Shown piece after piece: positions 1-8,088 of a stretch of DNA of 64,000 nt. The position numbers and the translations under genes were made by a program. The notes beneath the pieces are model-generated. The model ran no database searches. It saw only the letters and a program-made list of their open reading frames with translations, and had not been told where the DNA came from. Each line of letters starts with the position of its first letter. The first letter of the stretch is position 1. The DNA lies in assembly GCF_051513965.1 (NCBI RefSeq), contig NZ_CP195847.1, positions 3,038,001-3,102,000 of the forward strand, given 5' to 3'. The DNA is from Paramicrobacterium sp051513965 (GTDB lineage: Bacteria; Actinomycetota; Actinomycetes; Actinomycetales; Microbacteriaceae).

Positions 1-205
1 CGTCGATCACGTATGCGACGCTGAACGACCCCGCCAGCGGAATGATCAGCCGCTCGATGTTTCCCGCATCGAGCGACCGAGCGTCACCGTCGCCGAGCTG
101 CGCGACTCGCAGTCCGGTGTGCTGCCACCCGTCGAGGTTCGCGTCCACGACGCTCTGCCAGCCGTCTGCCGCGAGCTCTCCGTTTCGGAAGAACCACTGC
201 GTCAT
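1..205 (-). CDS. iolB: 5-deoxy-glucuronate isomerase IolB, N-terminal part (cut by window edge)
   Basis: This is the first 68 residues of a protein read leftward off the window, starting MTQWFFRNGELAADGW. The stretch GWQHTGLRVAQL and the following ERLIIPLAGS match the start of IolB, a cupin enzyme that isomerises 5-deoxy-glucuronate to 5-deoxy-2-keto-gluconate in myo-inositol breakdown. The ATG has a good ribosome site (AAGGAG, 8 bases ahead). It lies 31 bases after iolA and is the fourth gene of the iol operon seen here. The catalytic part is outside the window, so the assignment rests on the N-terminus and gene order. Confidence 0.85.
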   Translation of the reverse strand, partial: MTQWFFRNGELAADGWQSVVDANLDGWQHTGLRVAQLGDGDARSLDAGNIERLIIPLAGSFSVAYVID

Positions 206-236
206 CTGCCTGCTCCTTTGCCTGCTCGCTCGCCTG

Positions 237-1748
237 TCAGTCGTTCTCGGGAAATCCGAGGTTGATTCCGCCGTGCGTTGCCGGGTCGAGCCACCGCGAG
301 GTGATCGCCTTCTCCTGCGTGAAGAAGTCGAAACCCTGCACCCCGTACGCCTTCGCACTGCCGAACAGCGACTGCTTCCATCCACCGAACGAGTGGTACG
401 CGACCGGCACAGGAATCGGAACGTTCACTCCGATCATGCCGACCTGCACCTCGTTCTGGAAGCGCCGAGCCGCTCCCCCGTCGTTCGTGAAGATCGCCGT
501 GCCGTTGCCGAACTGGCCCGAGTTGATCAGATCCATGCCCTCCTGGAACGTCTGAATCCGCACAACCGAAAGCACCGGTCCGAAGATCTCCTCCGAGTAC
601 GCCTTCGACGACAGCGGAATGTTGTCAATCAGCGTCGGTCCCAGCCAGAACCCGTCCTCAGCACCATCGACAGTGAAACCCCGACCGTCGACGACGATGT
701 CCGCACCGTCCTCTTCCGCAATGTCGATGTAACCGCGCACACGGTCACGGTGCTGCGCCGTCACCAAAGGACCCATATCCGGATTCTCACGACCGTCACC
801 GACCTTCAGCTTCGCCATGCGCTCCGAGATCTTCGCAATGAGCTCATCCGCGACCGGCTCCACCGCCAGCACAACCGACTGAGCCATGCAACGCTCACCC
901 GCCGACCCATAGCCGGAGTTGATCGCCTGATCCGCAACCAGATCAAGGTCCGCATCCGGCAGCACCAACATGTGATTGTTCGCACCCCCGAGAGCCTGAA
1001 CCCGCTTACCGTGCTTCGCCGCCGTCTCATAGATGTACTGCGCGATCGGCGTCGACCCGACGAAAGAGATCGACCGCACCTCCGGCGCCTCCAACAGCCC
1101 ATCCACAGCCTGCTTGTCACCGTTCAGCACGTTGAAGACCCCATCCGGAAGACCGGCCTCCGTCCACAGCTTCGCCATCCAGATCGCCGCAGACGGGTCC
1201 TTCTCACTCGGCTTCAGCACCACAGTGTTACCCGCCGCGATCGCGATCGGGAAGAACCACAGCGGCACCATCGCCGGAAAGTTGAACGGACTGATGATAC
1301 CCACCACCCCGAGCGGCTGCTTGATCGAATACACATCGACACCCGTCGACACGTTCTCCGAGAAATCCCCCTTGATCAAGTGCGGAAAACCACACGCCAG
1401 ATCCACGACCTCGAGACCACGCTGCACCTCGCCCGCAGCATCCGACACGACCTTGCCGTGCTCACTCGTGATGATCTCCGCCAACTCCCACTTGCGCTCA
1501 TTCAACAGCTCACGAAACCGGAAGATGATCGCCTGACGCTTCGCCATCGACAAATCCCGCCACGCCGGAAACGCATCAGACGCCGACTGAATCGCCGCCC
1601 GAATCTCCCCATCGCTCGCAAGCGACAGATCCTTCGTCTGCCGCCCCGTCGCCGGATTGAACACCGGCGACGTGCGCCCACTCGTCGACGGATGCTCGGC
1701 CCCGCCGATCCAGTGCGGAATTACGGTGATATCAGTTGTCGCGGTCAT
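237..1748 (-). CDS. iolA: CoA-acylating methylmalonate-semialdehyde dehydrogenase IolA/MmsA
   Basis: A 503-residue aldehyde dehydrogenase that oxidises malonate semialdehyde (and methylmalonate semialdehyde) to an acyl-CoA, the last step of inositol catabolism. The sequence shows the cofactor region SPFNFPAMVPLW near residue 153, KPSE near 179, GSTP near 231 and the active-site cysteine in GERCMAQ (Cys287). The FNFP and GERCMAQ motifs are typical of the CoA-dependent MmsA subgroup rather than ordinary NAD aldehyde dehydrogenases. The ATG at 1748 was chosen because AAGGAGAG stands just ahead of it, 20 bases after the aldolase-like gene; a longer open frame upstream only overlaps that gene. It sits third in the iol operon. 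Confidence 0.95.
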   Translation of the reverse strand: MTATTDITVIPHWIGGAEHPSTSGRTSPVFNPATGRQTKDLSLASDGEIRAAIQSASDAFPAWRDLSMAKRQAIIFRFRELLNERKWELAEIITSEHGKVVSDAAGEVQRGLEVVDLACGFPHLIKGDFSENVSTGVDVYSIKQPLGVVGIISPFNFPAMVPLWFFPIAIAAGNTVVLKPSEKDPSAAIWMAKLWTEAGLPDGVFNVLNGDKQAVDGLLEAPEVRSISFVGSTPIAQYIYETAAKHGKRVQALGGANNHMLVLPDADLDLVADQAINSGYGSAGERCMAQSVVLAVEPVADELIAKISERMAKLKVGDGRENPDMGPLVTAQHRDRVRGYIDIAEEDGADIVVDGRGFTVDGAEDGFWLGPTLIDNIPLSSKAYSEEIFGPVLSVVRIQTFQEGMDLINSGQFGNGTAIFTNDGGAARRFQNEVQVGMIGVNVPIPVPVAYHSFGGWKQSLFGSAKAYGVQGFDFFTQEKAITSRWLDPATHGGINLGFPEND

Positions 1749-1768
1749 TAGTCTCTCCTTTTGACGAT

Positions 1769-2704
1769 TCAGTTGGCTGCGGTGCCGTGCACGAGCGCAG
1801 CTGCGGTATCGACCGCCCCGGCGACATCGCCGTCGGGCGGGTAGACGAGGGTGCGACCCACCACGAGGCCGCGCACGCCGGGCAGCGCGAGGGCGCTCTC
1901 CCAGCGGCCGTACGTTTCCTCGGGCGCTCCCGAGGGGTCGCCGCCGAGCAGAAGCGTCGGCAGTGTGGTCGACGCCATGACCCTCTCCATGTCGTCGACG
2001 ACGGGAAGCTTGAGCCAGGTGTACGCCGAGCTCGTTCCGAGTCCCGACGCGATGGCGATCGACGTGATCACGGCCTCCGTTGAGAGGTCGTTGACGATGC
2101 GGCCGTCCTTCCAATCGCTCATGAACGGCTCGAGCATGATGGGGAGGGATGCCGCCGCGGCATCCGACACCGCTTTCGCATTGGCTTCGAGCGTTCTCTC
2201 GGTGGCCGCATCGTTCAGATTGACTCGCAGCAGCGTCTTGGCGAAGTCGAGCCGGTCACGCACGATGCTGTCGATGTCGTATGCGGTCACGCGATCGTCC
2301 ATCTCGAACGCGGAGCCCTTCAGTCCACCGCGGTTCATGGAACCTACGACGACCTTGTTCTCGAGCACCCCGAGCAGTGCGAGGTCATCGATGATGTCGG
2401 GCGTTCCAAGCACACCGTCGACACCTGGACGACTCACGGCCTCGGCGAGACGCTCGATGAGGTCATACCGGTCCGCCATCGCCATCGCGTCGCCGCGGAC
2501 GCCGAGCGCCCCTCGCGCGGGATGATCGGCCGCAACGATGAAGAGACGTCCATCGGTCAGAAGCGGTCGGCGCTGCCGGGCTGCGTACGCCTCGGCGATC
2601 CGCTCGGGGTGCTGCGCACGCGTCTCGCGAAGCTGCGCGAACTGCTCGCGCGACACCACCGGTTCCGCGGTCACTGTGCCTGCAGCGGTATCAGTCTTCG
2701 ACAT
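1769..2704 (-). CDS. Cgl0158-type (beta/alpha)8-barrel aldolase-like protein of the iol operon
   Basis: A 311-residue protein with the pattern of a class I aldolase TIM barrel: FIVAADHPARG near residue 56, TLLRVNLND, IMLEPFMSDW and, near the end, LVVGRTLVYPPDGD. Proteins of this group sit between iolC and iolA in actinobacterial inositol clusters and are often called deoxyribose-phosphate aldolase-like. By position it could be the IolJ-type cleavage of 6-phospho-5-dehydro-2-deoxygluconate, but that is inference. Its start overlaps the end of iolC by 14 bases, which suggests translational coupling. Confidence 0.8.
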   Translation of the reverse strand: MSKTDTAAGTVTAEPVVSREQFAQLRETRAQHPERIAEAYAARQRRPLLTDGRLFIVAADHPARGALGVRGDAMAMADRYDLIERLAEAVSRPGVDGVLGTPDIIDDLALLGVLENKVVVGSMNRGGLKGSAFEMDDRVTAYDIDSIVRDRLDFAKTLLRVNLNDAATERTLEANAKAVSDAAAASLPIMLEPFMSDWKDGRIVNDLSTEAVITSIAIASGLGTSSAYTWLKLPVVDDMERVMASTTLPTLLLGGDPSGAPEETYGRWESALALPGVRGLVVGRTLVYPPDGDVAGAVDTAAALVHGTAAN

Positions 2705-3659
2705 AGTCGCTCTCCTTCAGAACCGCGTCGATCTCGTGGGTTTCGGGCATCGCCGTCGAGCACTCGCGACGTGAAGCGACGATCGCCCCAGCGACGTTGG
2801 CGAATCGCAGGATGCGGTCGAGCGACCACCCGCTCAGCAGGCCGTGCGTCAGAGCACCACCGAAGCTGTCCCCAGCACCCAGTCCGTTGACGACGTCGAC
2901 CCAGTACGGCGGAACCTCGACGGTCTCCTCGCGCGTCTTCGCAAGAACGCCCTTCGGCCCCTGCTTGACGATCGCGATCTCGACACCGTGATCGAGAAGC
3001 GCATCGGCGGCACGCTGAGGCTCGGTCTCCCCCACCGCGACCTCGCACTCCTCCTTGTTCCCGACGGCCACGGTCACGTACTGCAGCGCTCTCTGCACCT
3101 GCTCACGGGCCAGCTCGGCTGACTCCCAGAACATCGGACGGTAGTCGAGGTCGAGAATCGTGTGCTCGCGTCGGCCGCGGGCCTGCCACGCAGTGAAGTG
3201 CGAGCCGCGGCTCGGCTCCTCACTCAGTCCCGTGACGGTCGACCAGTAGACACGCGCGTTTCGGATGGCCTCCAGATCGAGATGCTCCTCAGCGATGTTC
3301 AGGTCTGGCGCCTTCGGACGACGGTAGAAGTAGAGCGGAAAGTCGTCGGGCGGAAAGATCTCGCAGAATGTGACGGGCGTCGGGTTCTCCGAATCAACGA
3401 AGATGTACCGATTGTCGACGCCGAGCCTGTCTGCCTCGCGAGTGCAGAAGCGACCGAACGGGTCGTCGCCCACTCCCGTGATGACGGCGCTGCGCAGGCC
3501 ATGGCGCGCAGCTGCGACAGCGACATTCGTTGCGCTGCCGCCGAGGTACTTCCCGAAGGTCTCGACGTCTTCGAGCCCGACGCGGTCCTGAAGCGGATAG
3601 ATGTCTGTGCCGATTCGGCCGATGGTGATCAGGTCGAAGGCGTTCGTGTCTGTGGTCAT
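2691..3659 (-). CDS. iolC: 5-dehydro-2-deoxygluconokinase IolC (PfkB family)
   Basis: A 322-residue PfkB-family sugar kinase predicted to phosphorylate 5-dehydro-2-deoxygluconate in inositol catabolism. The N-terminal signature LGGSATNVAVAAARHG is at about residue 38 and the C-terminal catalytic signature GLGAGDSFGGALTHG, with the base Asp, is near residue 260. It is the first gene of the iol operon. The ATG at 3659 (MTTDTNAFDLITIGRIG) fits the family N-terminus and the promoter just upstream; a longer frame reaching 4043 would run through the promoter and into the divergent ppx gene, so it was rejected. Confidence 0.93.
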   Translation of the reverse strand: MTTDTNAFDLITIGRIGTDIYPLQDRVGLEDVETFGKYLGGSATNVAVAAARHGLRSAVITGVGDDPFGRFCTREADRLGVDNRYIFVDSENPTPVTFCEIFPPDDFPLYFYRRPKAPDLNIAEEHLDLEAIRNARVYWSTVTGLSEEPSRGSHFTAWQARGRREHTILDLDYRPMFWESAELAREQVQRALQYVTVAVGNKEECEVAVGETEPQRAADALLDHGVEIAIVKQGPKGVLAKTREETVEVPPYWVDVVNGLGAGDSFGGALTHGLLSGWSLDRILRFANVAGAIVASRRECSTAMPETHEIDAVLKESDYVED

Positions 3660-3698
3660 ACCTCGATGTATCGCTCTCTCACGAAGTTGTTGAAGCTC

Positions 3699-3718
3699 TA
3701 AGACATCATATTGTCTTA
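3699..3718. promoter_or_regulatory. Inverted repeat overlapping the iol -10 box, probable repressor operator
   Basis: TAAGACA-TCATAT-TGTCTTA is a perfect 7-base inverted repeat with a 6-base centre. The centre and one arm contain the whole -10 box of the iol promoter. A regulator bound here would block RNA polymerase. The family is not shown by sequence; GntR- or LacI-type inositol regulators are likely candidates, and none is encoded next to it. Confidence 0.65.
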
Positions 3719-3734
3719 ACAAATGAATCGTCAA
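3705..3734 (-). promoter_or_regulatory. Promoter of the iol operon
   Basis: Read on the minus strand, TTGACG (3729-3734) is followed after 18 bases by TATGAT (3705-3710), 45 bases before the iolC start codon. Both hexamers are close to the vegetative sigma consensus and no competing pair was seen in the intergenic space. Confidence 0.7.
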
Positions 3735-3833
3735 GGCCGATCGCGTATCGGAATATGCTGGTGCAGCACGCACGTCGCGTCCTCGAACGCGGCATCCGAG
3801 CATCCATACCTCTCCCCTTGTTAAGGAGACCCC

Positions 3834-4769
3834 ATGACTCGCGTCGCCGCCATCGACTGTGGCACCAACTCGATCCGCCTGCTCATCGCCGATGTCTCCG
3901 GAGGGCAGCTCACTGACATCGTGCGCACCCTCGAGGTCGTACGCCTCGGACAGGGCGTCGATCGCACCGGCCGCTTCGACGATGCCGCCCTCGACCGCAC
4001 ATTGGACGCCACGCGCCGCTATGCCGCACTCTGCCGCGAACACGGTGTGCAGAAAGTGCGATTCGTCGCGACATCAGCCACACGGGATGCCGCCAACAGA
4101 CTCGTCTTCATCGACGCAGTCCGTGACATCATCGGCGTCGAGCCGGAGGTGCTGGCTGGCACCGAAGAGGCAGCCCTGTCATTCCTCGGGGCCACAAGCG
4201 TGCTGCCACCGGGAGTCGGCCGCCTCGTCGTCGATCTGGGCGGTGGTTCCACAGAGCTCGTACTCGGCGAGGGCGACTCGGTCGACTCGTGCTCCATGGA
4301 CGTGGGCTGCGTCCGCATGACCGAACGCAACATCACGGAGGATCCCCCGACGGCATCCGACCGCGAAGCGATCGTCCGCGACGTCAATGCGGCGATCGAC
4401 GAGGCGAGCGACGCCGTCGATCTCGCCCGGGTACGTGAAGTCATCGGCGTCGCCGGAACCATCACGACCGTGACCGCACATGCCCTGCGTCTCGATCGGT
4501 ATGACCCTGAAGCGATCAATGGATGCCGTCTGACTCTGCCCACACTGCTCGCAGCGTGCGACGACCTCGCGTCCATGCCTCGCGAGGAGCGCGCAGCACT
4601 CCCCTACATGCACCCCGGACGCGTTGACGTCATCGCAGCAGGTGCGATCGTCTGGCACACCGTCATCACCCGAACCGCAGAGGCTATGGCCTCCGCAGGT
4701 GCGACCCTCGATTCCGCCGTGACGAGTGAACATGACATCCTCGACGGAGTAGCGCTTTCGCTGGAGTGA
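3834..4769 (+). CDS. Ppx/GppA family phosphatase (exopolyphosphatase)
   Basis: A 311-residue protein of the ASKHA fold. The phosphate-1 loop AIDCGTNSIRLLIAD is at residues 6-20, the SATRDA stretch near 82, the EEAALSFLGA segment near 107 and the second phosphate loop VVDLGGGSTELVLG near 136. These are the hallmarks of exopolyphosphatase and guanosine pentaphosphate phosphatase. The length fits the short actinobacterial Ppx1 type without the C-terminal HD-like domain. AAGGAG precedes the ATG. It faces away from the iol operon. Substrate preference (polyphosphate or pppGpp) cannot be read from sequence. Confidence 0.9.
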   Translation: MTRVAAIDCGTNSIRLLIADVSGGQLTDIVRTLEVVRLGQGVDRTGRFDDAALDRTLDATRRYAALCREHGVQKVRFVATSATRDAANRLVFIDAVRDIIGVEPEVLAGTEEAALSFLGATSVLPPGVGRLVVDLGGGSTELVLGEGDSVDSCSMDVGCVRMTERNITEDPPTASDREAIVRDVNAAIDEASDAVDLARVREVIGVAGTITTVTAHALRLDRYDPEAINGCRLTLPTLLAACDDLASMPREERAALPYMHPGRVDVIAAGAIVWHTVITRTAEAMASAGATLDSAVTSEHDILDGVALSLE

Positions 4770-4848
4770 GCGCTCGATGGAGCACTCGGCACGTGTGTTC
4801 AACTCAAGCACTCAATCCGAGCGCTCGACGGAGAGGAGCTACGCAGAC

Positions 4849-5514
4849 ATGGATGCACGTCGCCTGCTGACTTCCGCCGTGACGGCCGCCGCAGTCACGC
4901 TCGGCGGAGTGCTCGCCTGGGGTGAGGTTCTGCACTGGCGTGCCAGCCGACGCGAACTCGGCGACGCCACCCTCGACTCATTTGGCTCTAACTCAGCTGC
5001 GTCCGATTCAGCCACTCCAGGCTCTCAGTCCGAGGCTGTCGTCGTTCTCGGCTATAAGAACGCGGGCAACACAGCGAACATTATCAACCGGAGTCGTGTA
5101 CGTGCCGGCATCCGCTCGGTTGACCCACACACACGACAGAGCCTCCTCGTACTCTGCGGTGGGCCGGTTGCTGGGCTCCTTCCCGAAGCTGCAATCATGG
5201 CTGACTTCGCACGAATCTGCGGTTTCACCGGCACAATCGTCCTTGAGACCGAGAGTCGTTCAACCGAAGAGAACATCGCAAACGCCATTCCCCTCATCGA
5301 GGATGCCGATCGAATCAAGATCGTCTCCGACTCGATGCACGCCGAATTCGGACGCGCTTTTCTTCGTCGGCAGCGCCCCGATCTGGCGGCACGTCTCGTT
5401 CGTGGCAAAGACTACCGGCTGGGCGAGAGCCTGTTCATCAAGCCGATTGCCGCACTCATCGCCCTGCGAAGCCGCAAGCGCCTGAGCCCCAGCGGCCGCC
5501 ACGCGCGTCGCTGA
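4849..5514 (+). CDS. YdcF/SanA-like DUF218 membrane-anchored protein
   Basis: A 221-residue protein with an N-terminal hydrophobic segment (LLTSAVTAAAVTLGGVLAWG), then a DUF218 domain beginning AVVVLGYKNAGNT, with CGGPVAG and the ETESRSTEENIANA stretch that carries the conserved Glu/Ser/Thr/Asn residues of the family. Family members are linked to cell envelope work, but the reaction is unknown. The ATG at 4849 has GAGGAG ahead of it; an in-frame ATG at 4777 lies only 7 bases after ppx but has no ribosome site. Confidence 0.75.
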   Translation: MDARRLLTSAVTAAAVTLGGVLAWGEVLHWRASRRELGDATLDSFGSNSAASDSATPGSQSEAVVVLGYKNAGNTANIINRSRVRAGIRSVDPHTRQSLLVLCGGPVAGLLPEAAIMADFARICGFTGTIVLETESRSTEENIANAIPLIEDADRIKIVSDSMHAEFGRAFLRRQRPDLAARLVRGKDYRLGESLFIKPIAALIALRSRKRLSPSGRHARR

Positions 5515-5525
5515 TCGCACGCCGC

Positions 5526-6518
5526 TCAGACGAGATGGATGCTGTTCTGAAGCCTCGTTCGCACCTCGAAGATGTCGCCTCCCGCAGGCAGCGGCGCATC
5601 CGGCACGCCCGTACGCAGAAAGTGCGCCAAGACACTGCGACGCACAGCAAAAGCATGCACTCCACGTGCCCGACCGAGTGAGGTGATCGCATCGTCGAGC
5701 GCGGTATCCGGCAAGACAATCAGAAGTGCCGTGAACTTGACGCGAGCCGCCCGCGCAATCGCCTTCGCCCGCGTAGCGAGCGCATGAACGGGCTTCTCCC
5801 CCTTCGCGAGGCCCTCACTGATGAGGTCGCCTCGTCGAGGCCGAGCTGGTGCTCCCCAGTCCTCCGACTGCACCGCAAACAGACCGTTGGGGCCGAGAAT
5901 CACGTGGTCGATCTTGCGGGTGTCGCTCGCAGCGGCATCCGCATCGACGACCCAACTATCACTCCCCCGGTCCGTCGCGACACCGTGCCAGACCGTGTAT
6001 CCCATACCGAGATCGGCGACAGTCTTAGCGGTGGCTTCCTCGGCCAGCGCATCGGCGAGAGCCTGCCGAATCTCCCGAGGGGCCCGCTTCACCAGGCTCT
6101 CGTCGTAGATGTCGACCGGTTCAGTCCCGCGGCCGACCCACTCGCGCATGAGTGTCGTGAATCTGTCACGCGCACGACCTCCCGGATGCCCATACATCCG
6201 CGCCTTTGGCCGAGTGTCGCGCTGCGGCGGTCGTGTGCCCCCGGTCGTCCACACGTGCTCTGAGTCGTCAGTTCCCGCTGATCCAGAAGAGGATGCCGCT
6301 CGCGCAGAGCTCCCGCGGTCGTATTCGGCACGCGACTCCGGCGTTCCGATGCGTTCCCAGGCCAGCTGCACCGCATTGAAGCGCTCGGCTGCTCCTCCCA
6401 GGTCAGGATGCGTCTCACGAGCGAGGCGTCGATAGGCGCGCCGCAGCTCATCGTGGCTGACAGACGGGTCGACACCGAGAACCTCGTACGGGCTCTGTTC
6501 GAGTGGACTCTCGGGCAT
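5526..6518 (-). CDS. J-domain protein with C-terminal NERD-like domain
   Basis: A 330-residue protein. Residues 9-68 form a J domain (YEVLGVDPSVSHDELRRAYR, with the HPD motif at 37-39) that should stimulate an Hsp70. After a Ser/Gly/Arg-rich linker, residues 175-320 look like a NERD domain: KIDHVILGPNGLFAV at 202-215. NERD proteins usually continue with E-x-K, the catalytic pair of the PD-(D/E)xK nuclease fold; here the aligned residues are Gln217 and Glu219. The nuclease may therefore be inactive and serve for binding. The start at 6518 was chosen because the J domain follows at once; the longer open frame has no domain. Confidence 0.75.
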   Translation of the reverse strand: MPESPLEQSPYEVLGVDPSVSHDELRRAYRRLARETHPDLGGAAERFNAVQLAWERIGTPESRAEYDRGSSARAASSSGSAGTDDSEHVWTTGGTRPPQRDTRPKARMYGHPGGRARDRFTTLMREWVGRGTEPVDIYDESLVKRAPREIRQALADALAEEATAKTVADLGMGYTVWHGVATDRGSDSWVVDADAAASDTRKIDHVILGPNGLFAVQSEDWGAPARPRRGDLISEGLAKGEKPVHALATRAKAIARAARVKFTALLIVLPDTALDDAITSLGRARGVHAFAVRRSVLAHFLRTGVPDAPLPAGGDIFEVRTRLQNSIHLV

Positions 6519-6609
6519 GCACGTCTTTCGGTTTGGGGACGACCAGACAGAATACCGCCGCAAGCTGTGCGGTCGCGCGGTGAATGCTCGATGGTGTTCA
6601 GAGACGCGA

Positions 6610-6645
6610 CGAGGGCGTCCGACGCACCTTCGTCGGACGCCCTCG
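6610..6645 (-). terminator. Strong hairpin between hsp20 and the J-domain gene
   Basis: A perfect 15-bp stem (6610-6624 with 6631-6645) with a 6-base loop CACCTT lies 68 bases after the hsp20 stop. No U-tract follows on the minus strand, which is common in actinobacteria, so it may be a terminator or an RNA 3' stabiliser. Confidence 0.6.
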
Positions 6646-6712
6646 AATGACGGGCTTCGGCAGCTCTCCTGCACGAAACAGCGCTCTTCGCGCTACATCA
6701 CACCGGTTGTGA

Positions 6713-7153
6713 TCACTCCCCCGTGGTCTCCACGAGTTCAGACTTGTCGGAGTCGTTTGCCGACGTGACAGCGATCTTGCGCGGCTTCGCACGCTCGCTC
6801 ACGGGAATCGTGATGCTCAGCACGCCGTTGTCGTAGCTGGCACTGATCTTCTCGGTGTCGATGCCCTGCCCGAGACTGAGCTGGCGCACGTATGACGACG
6901 CACTGCGCTCTCGCGTGATCCACTTCACACCGTCGCCACTCGGAAGTGTGCGCTCGGCGCGAATGGTCAGAAGCTGCCCATCGACGTCGATATCGACCGA
7001 ACCTGGATCGATTCCGGGCAGATCGGCGTTGAGAACGTACGTGTCCCCATCGCGGTAGAGATCCATGGGCATACGGCGCGGACCGCGAGGTGCGTCAGAC
7101 AGCGCACCAGCGAGGCGCTCGAACTCACGGAACGGATCAAATGACGTAGCCAT
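6713..7153 (-). CDS. Hsp20 / alpha-crystallin small heat shock protein
   Basis: A 146-residue small heat shock protein that should hold unfolding proteins for DnaK and ClpB. The alpha-crystallin domain covers about residues 27-125, with PMDLYRDGDTYVLNADLPG at its start, the LTIRAER strand and GVLSITIPV near the end. A long Ser/Asp/Lys tail follows. The GGGAGG ribosome site stands 9 bases before the ATG. Upstream are a HAIR-like and a perfect CIRCE element, so heat induction through both HspR and HrcA is expected. Confidence 0.93.
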   Translation of the reverse strand: MATSFDPFREFERLAGALSDAPRGPRRMPMDLYRDGDTYVLNADLPGIDPGSVDIDVDGQLLTIRAERTLPSGDGVKWITRERSASSYVRQLSLGQGIDTEKISASYDNGVLSITIPVSERAKPRKIAVTSANDSDKSELVETTGE

Positions 7154-7170
7154 TGAGGTTACCTCCCAAA

Positions 7171-7191
7171 CTTGAGTGTGTCTTACTCAAC
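7171..7191. promoter_or_regulatory. HAIR-like operator (HspR site)
   Basis: CTTGAGT-N7-ACTCAAC matches the HspR consensus CTTGAGT-N7-ACTCAAG at 13 of 14 positions. It lies 18 bases upstream of the hsp20 start codon, between the ribosome site and the CIRCE element. Confidence 0.85.
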
Positions 7192-7202
7192 TAGAACTGA
7201 GA

Positions 7203-7229
7203 TTAGCACTCTCCTATTCCGAGTGCTAA
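7203..7229. promoter_or_regulatory. CIRCE operator (HrcA site), with possible embedded promoter
   Basis: TTAGCACTC-N9-GAGTGCTAA is a perfect CIRCE element. Read toward hsp20, one arm contains TTAGCA and the other runs into TAATCT 18 bases later, so the -35 and -10 boxes may lie inside the operator (inference). Confidence 0.95.
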
Positions 7230-7357
7230 TGGATGCCGCTTGCTCTCAGCGAACACGCGGAAGACGCGGCCTCAGAGCGCGCAGATCCGTGGTGTTTCGC
7301 ACGCAAGAGCCTGGCTCGATGAGATGGCGCGTACAGACGCAGCGTCATCGCGCACAA

Positions 7358-7846
7358 TCACATGGGGCCGGTCGACAGACCAAAGCGTCCCTCCGGGTCG
7401 ACACGTTCCAGCACCTTCGCCATGACGCGATTCAGACCGTCGACATCGTCAGCATCCAATGCATCGATCACACTCGCACGCACCTTCTCGACGTGTCCCG
7501 GCGCCGTCTGCTGCACCTTCGCCCAGCCGGCATCCGTGAGCTTCACGTTGGTCGCCCGGCGATCCGACTCCGAAGGAACTCGCTTCACATAGCCACGGTC
7601 TTCGAGCCGCGAGACCACGTGCGACAGACGGGGGAGTGTCGCATTCGTCCGCGACGCCAACGCGGTCATCCGAAGCCGGCGGCCCTCCGACTCCGAGAGC
7701 ATCGCGAGGGTGAAGTACTCGAAGTGAGTGAGACCCGCGTCGCGCTGCAACTGAGAGTCGAGGATGCCGGGGAGCAGCTCCACGACCGCCACAAGACGCT
7801 TCCACGCGTCCAACTGCGCGGGGGAGAGCCACCTCGCTTCGCTCAT
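7358..7846 (-). CDS. MarR family transcriptional regulator
   Basis: A 162-residue winged-helix regulator. The MarR fold is seen in GLTHFEYFTLAMLSES (residues 38-53), the recognition part LRMTALASRTNATLPRLSHV (58-77) and the wing region RGYVKRVPSESDRRATNVKLT (about 84-104), whose DRRA is the typical DXRXX wing motif. Such proteins usually repress a nearby gene and release DNA on binding a small phenolic or drug-like ligand. Its nearest upstream neighbour is the divergent Stealth gene, 242 bases away, but no clear operator was found between them. Confidence 0.88.
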   Translation of the reverse strand: MSEARWLSPAQLDAWKRLVAVVELLPGILDSQLQRDAGLTHFEYFTLAMLSESEGRRLRMTALASRTNATLPRLSHVVSRLEDRGYVKRVPSESDRRATNVKLTDAGWAKVQQTAPGHVEKVRASVIDALDADDVDGLNRVMAKVLERVDPEGRFGLSTGPM

Positions 7847-8088
7847 ACGATCAGCTCGCTCATGCGACCCGCCCGCTCATGACACCCTCGGCTCGATCAT
7901 GCACCTCAGCCTATCGACGTGACGCGACCCGTTCCTGCCTCTCCCGCGAGGCGTTTTCGCGCATAAAAACGAGACTCCGTCCACATGTCGGAGCGGCTCC
8001 GTAGAATGTAGGGGTACGACAGGGCGCTGGAGCTGGTCAGAACGCCTCGGCGCGATCGTTCCACCGCCTCATTCACGAAGGGGGTGTC

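Noticed and set aside
42..1751. Plus-strand open frame opposite iolA and iolB
   Set aside because: Antisense of iolA with no domain; the minus strand shows a full aldehyde dehydrogenase.
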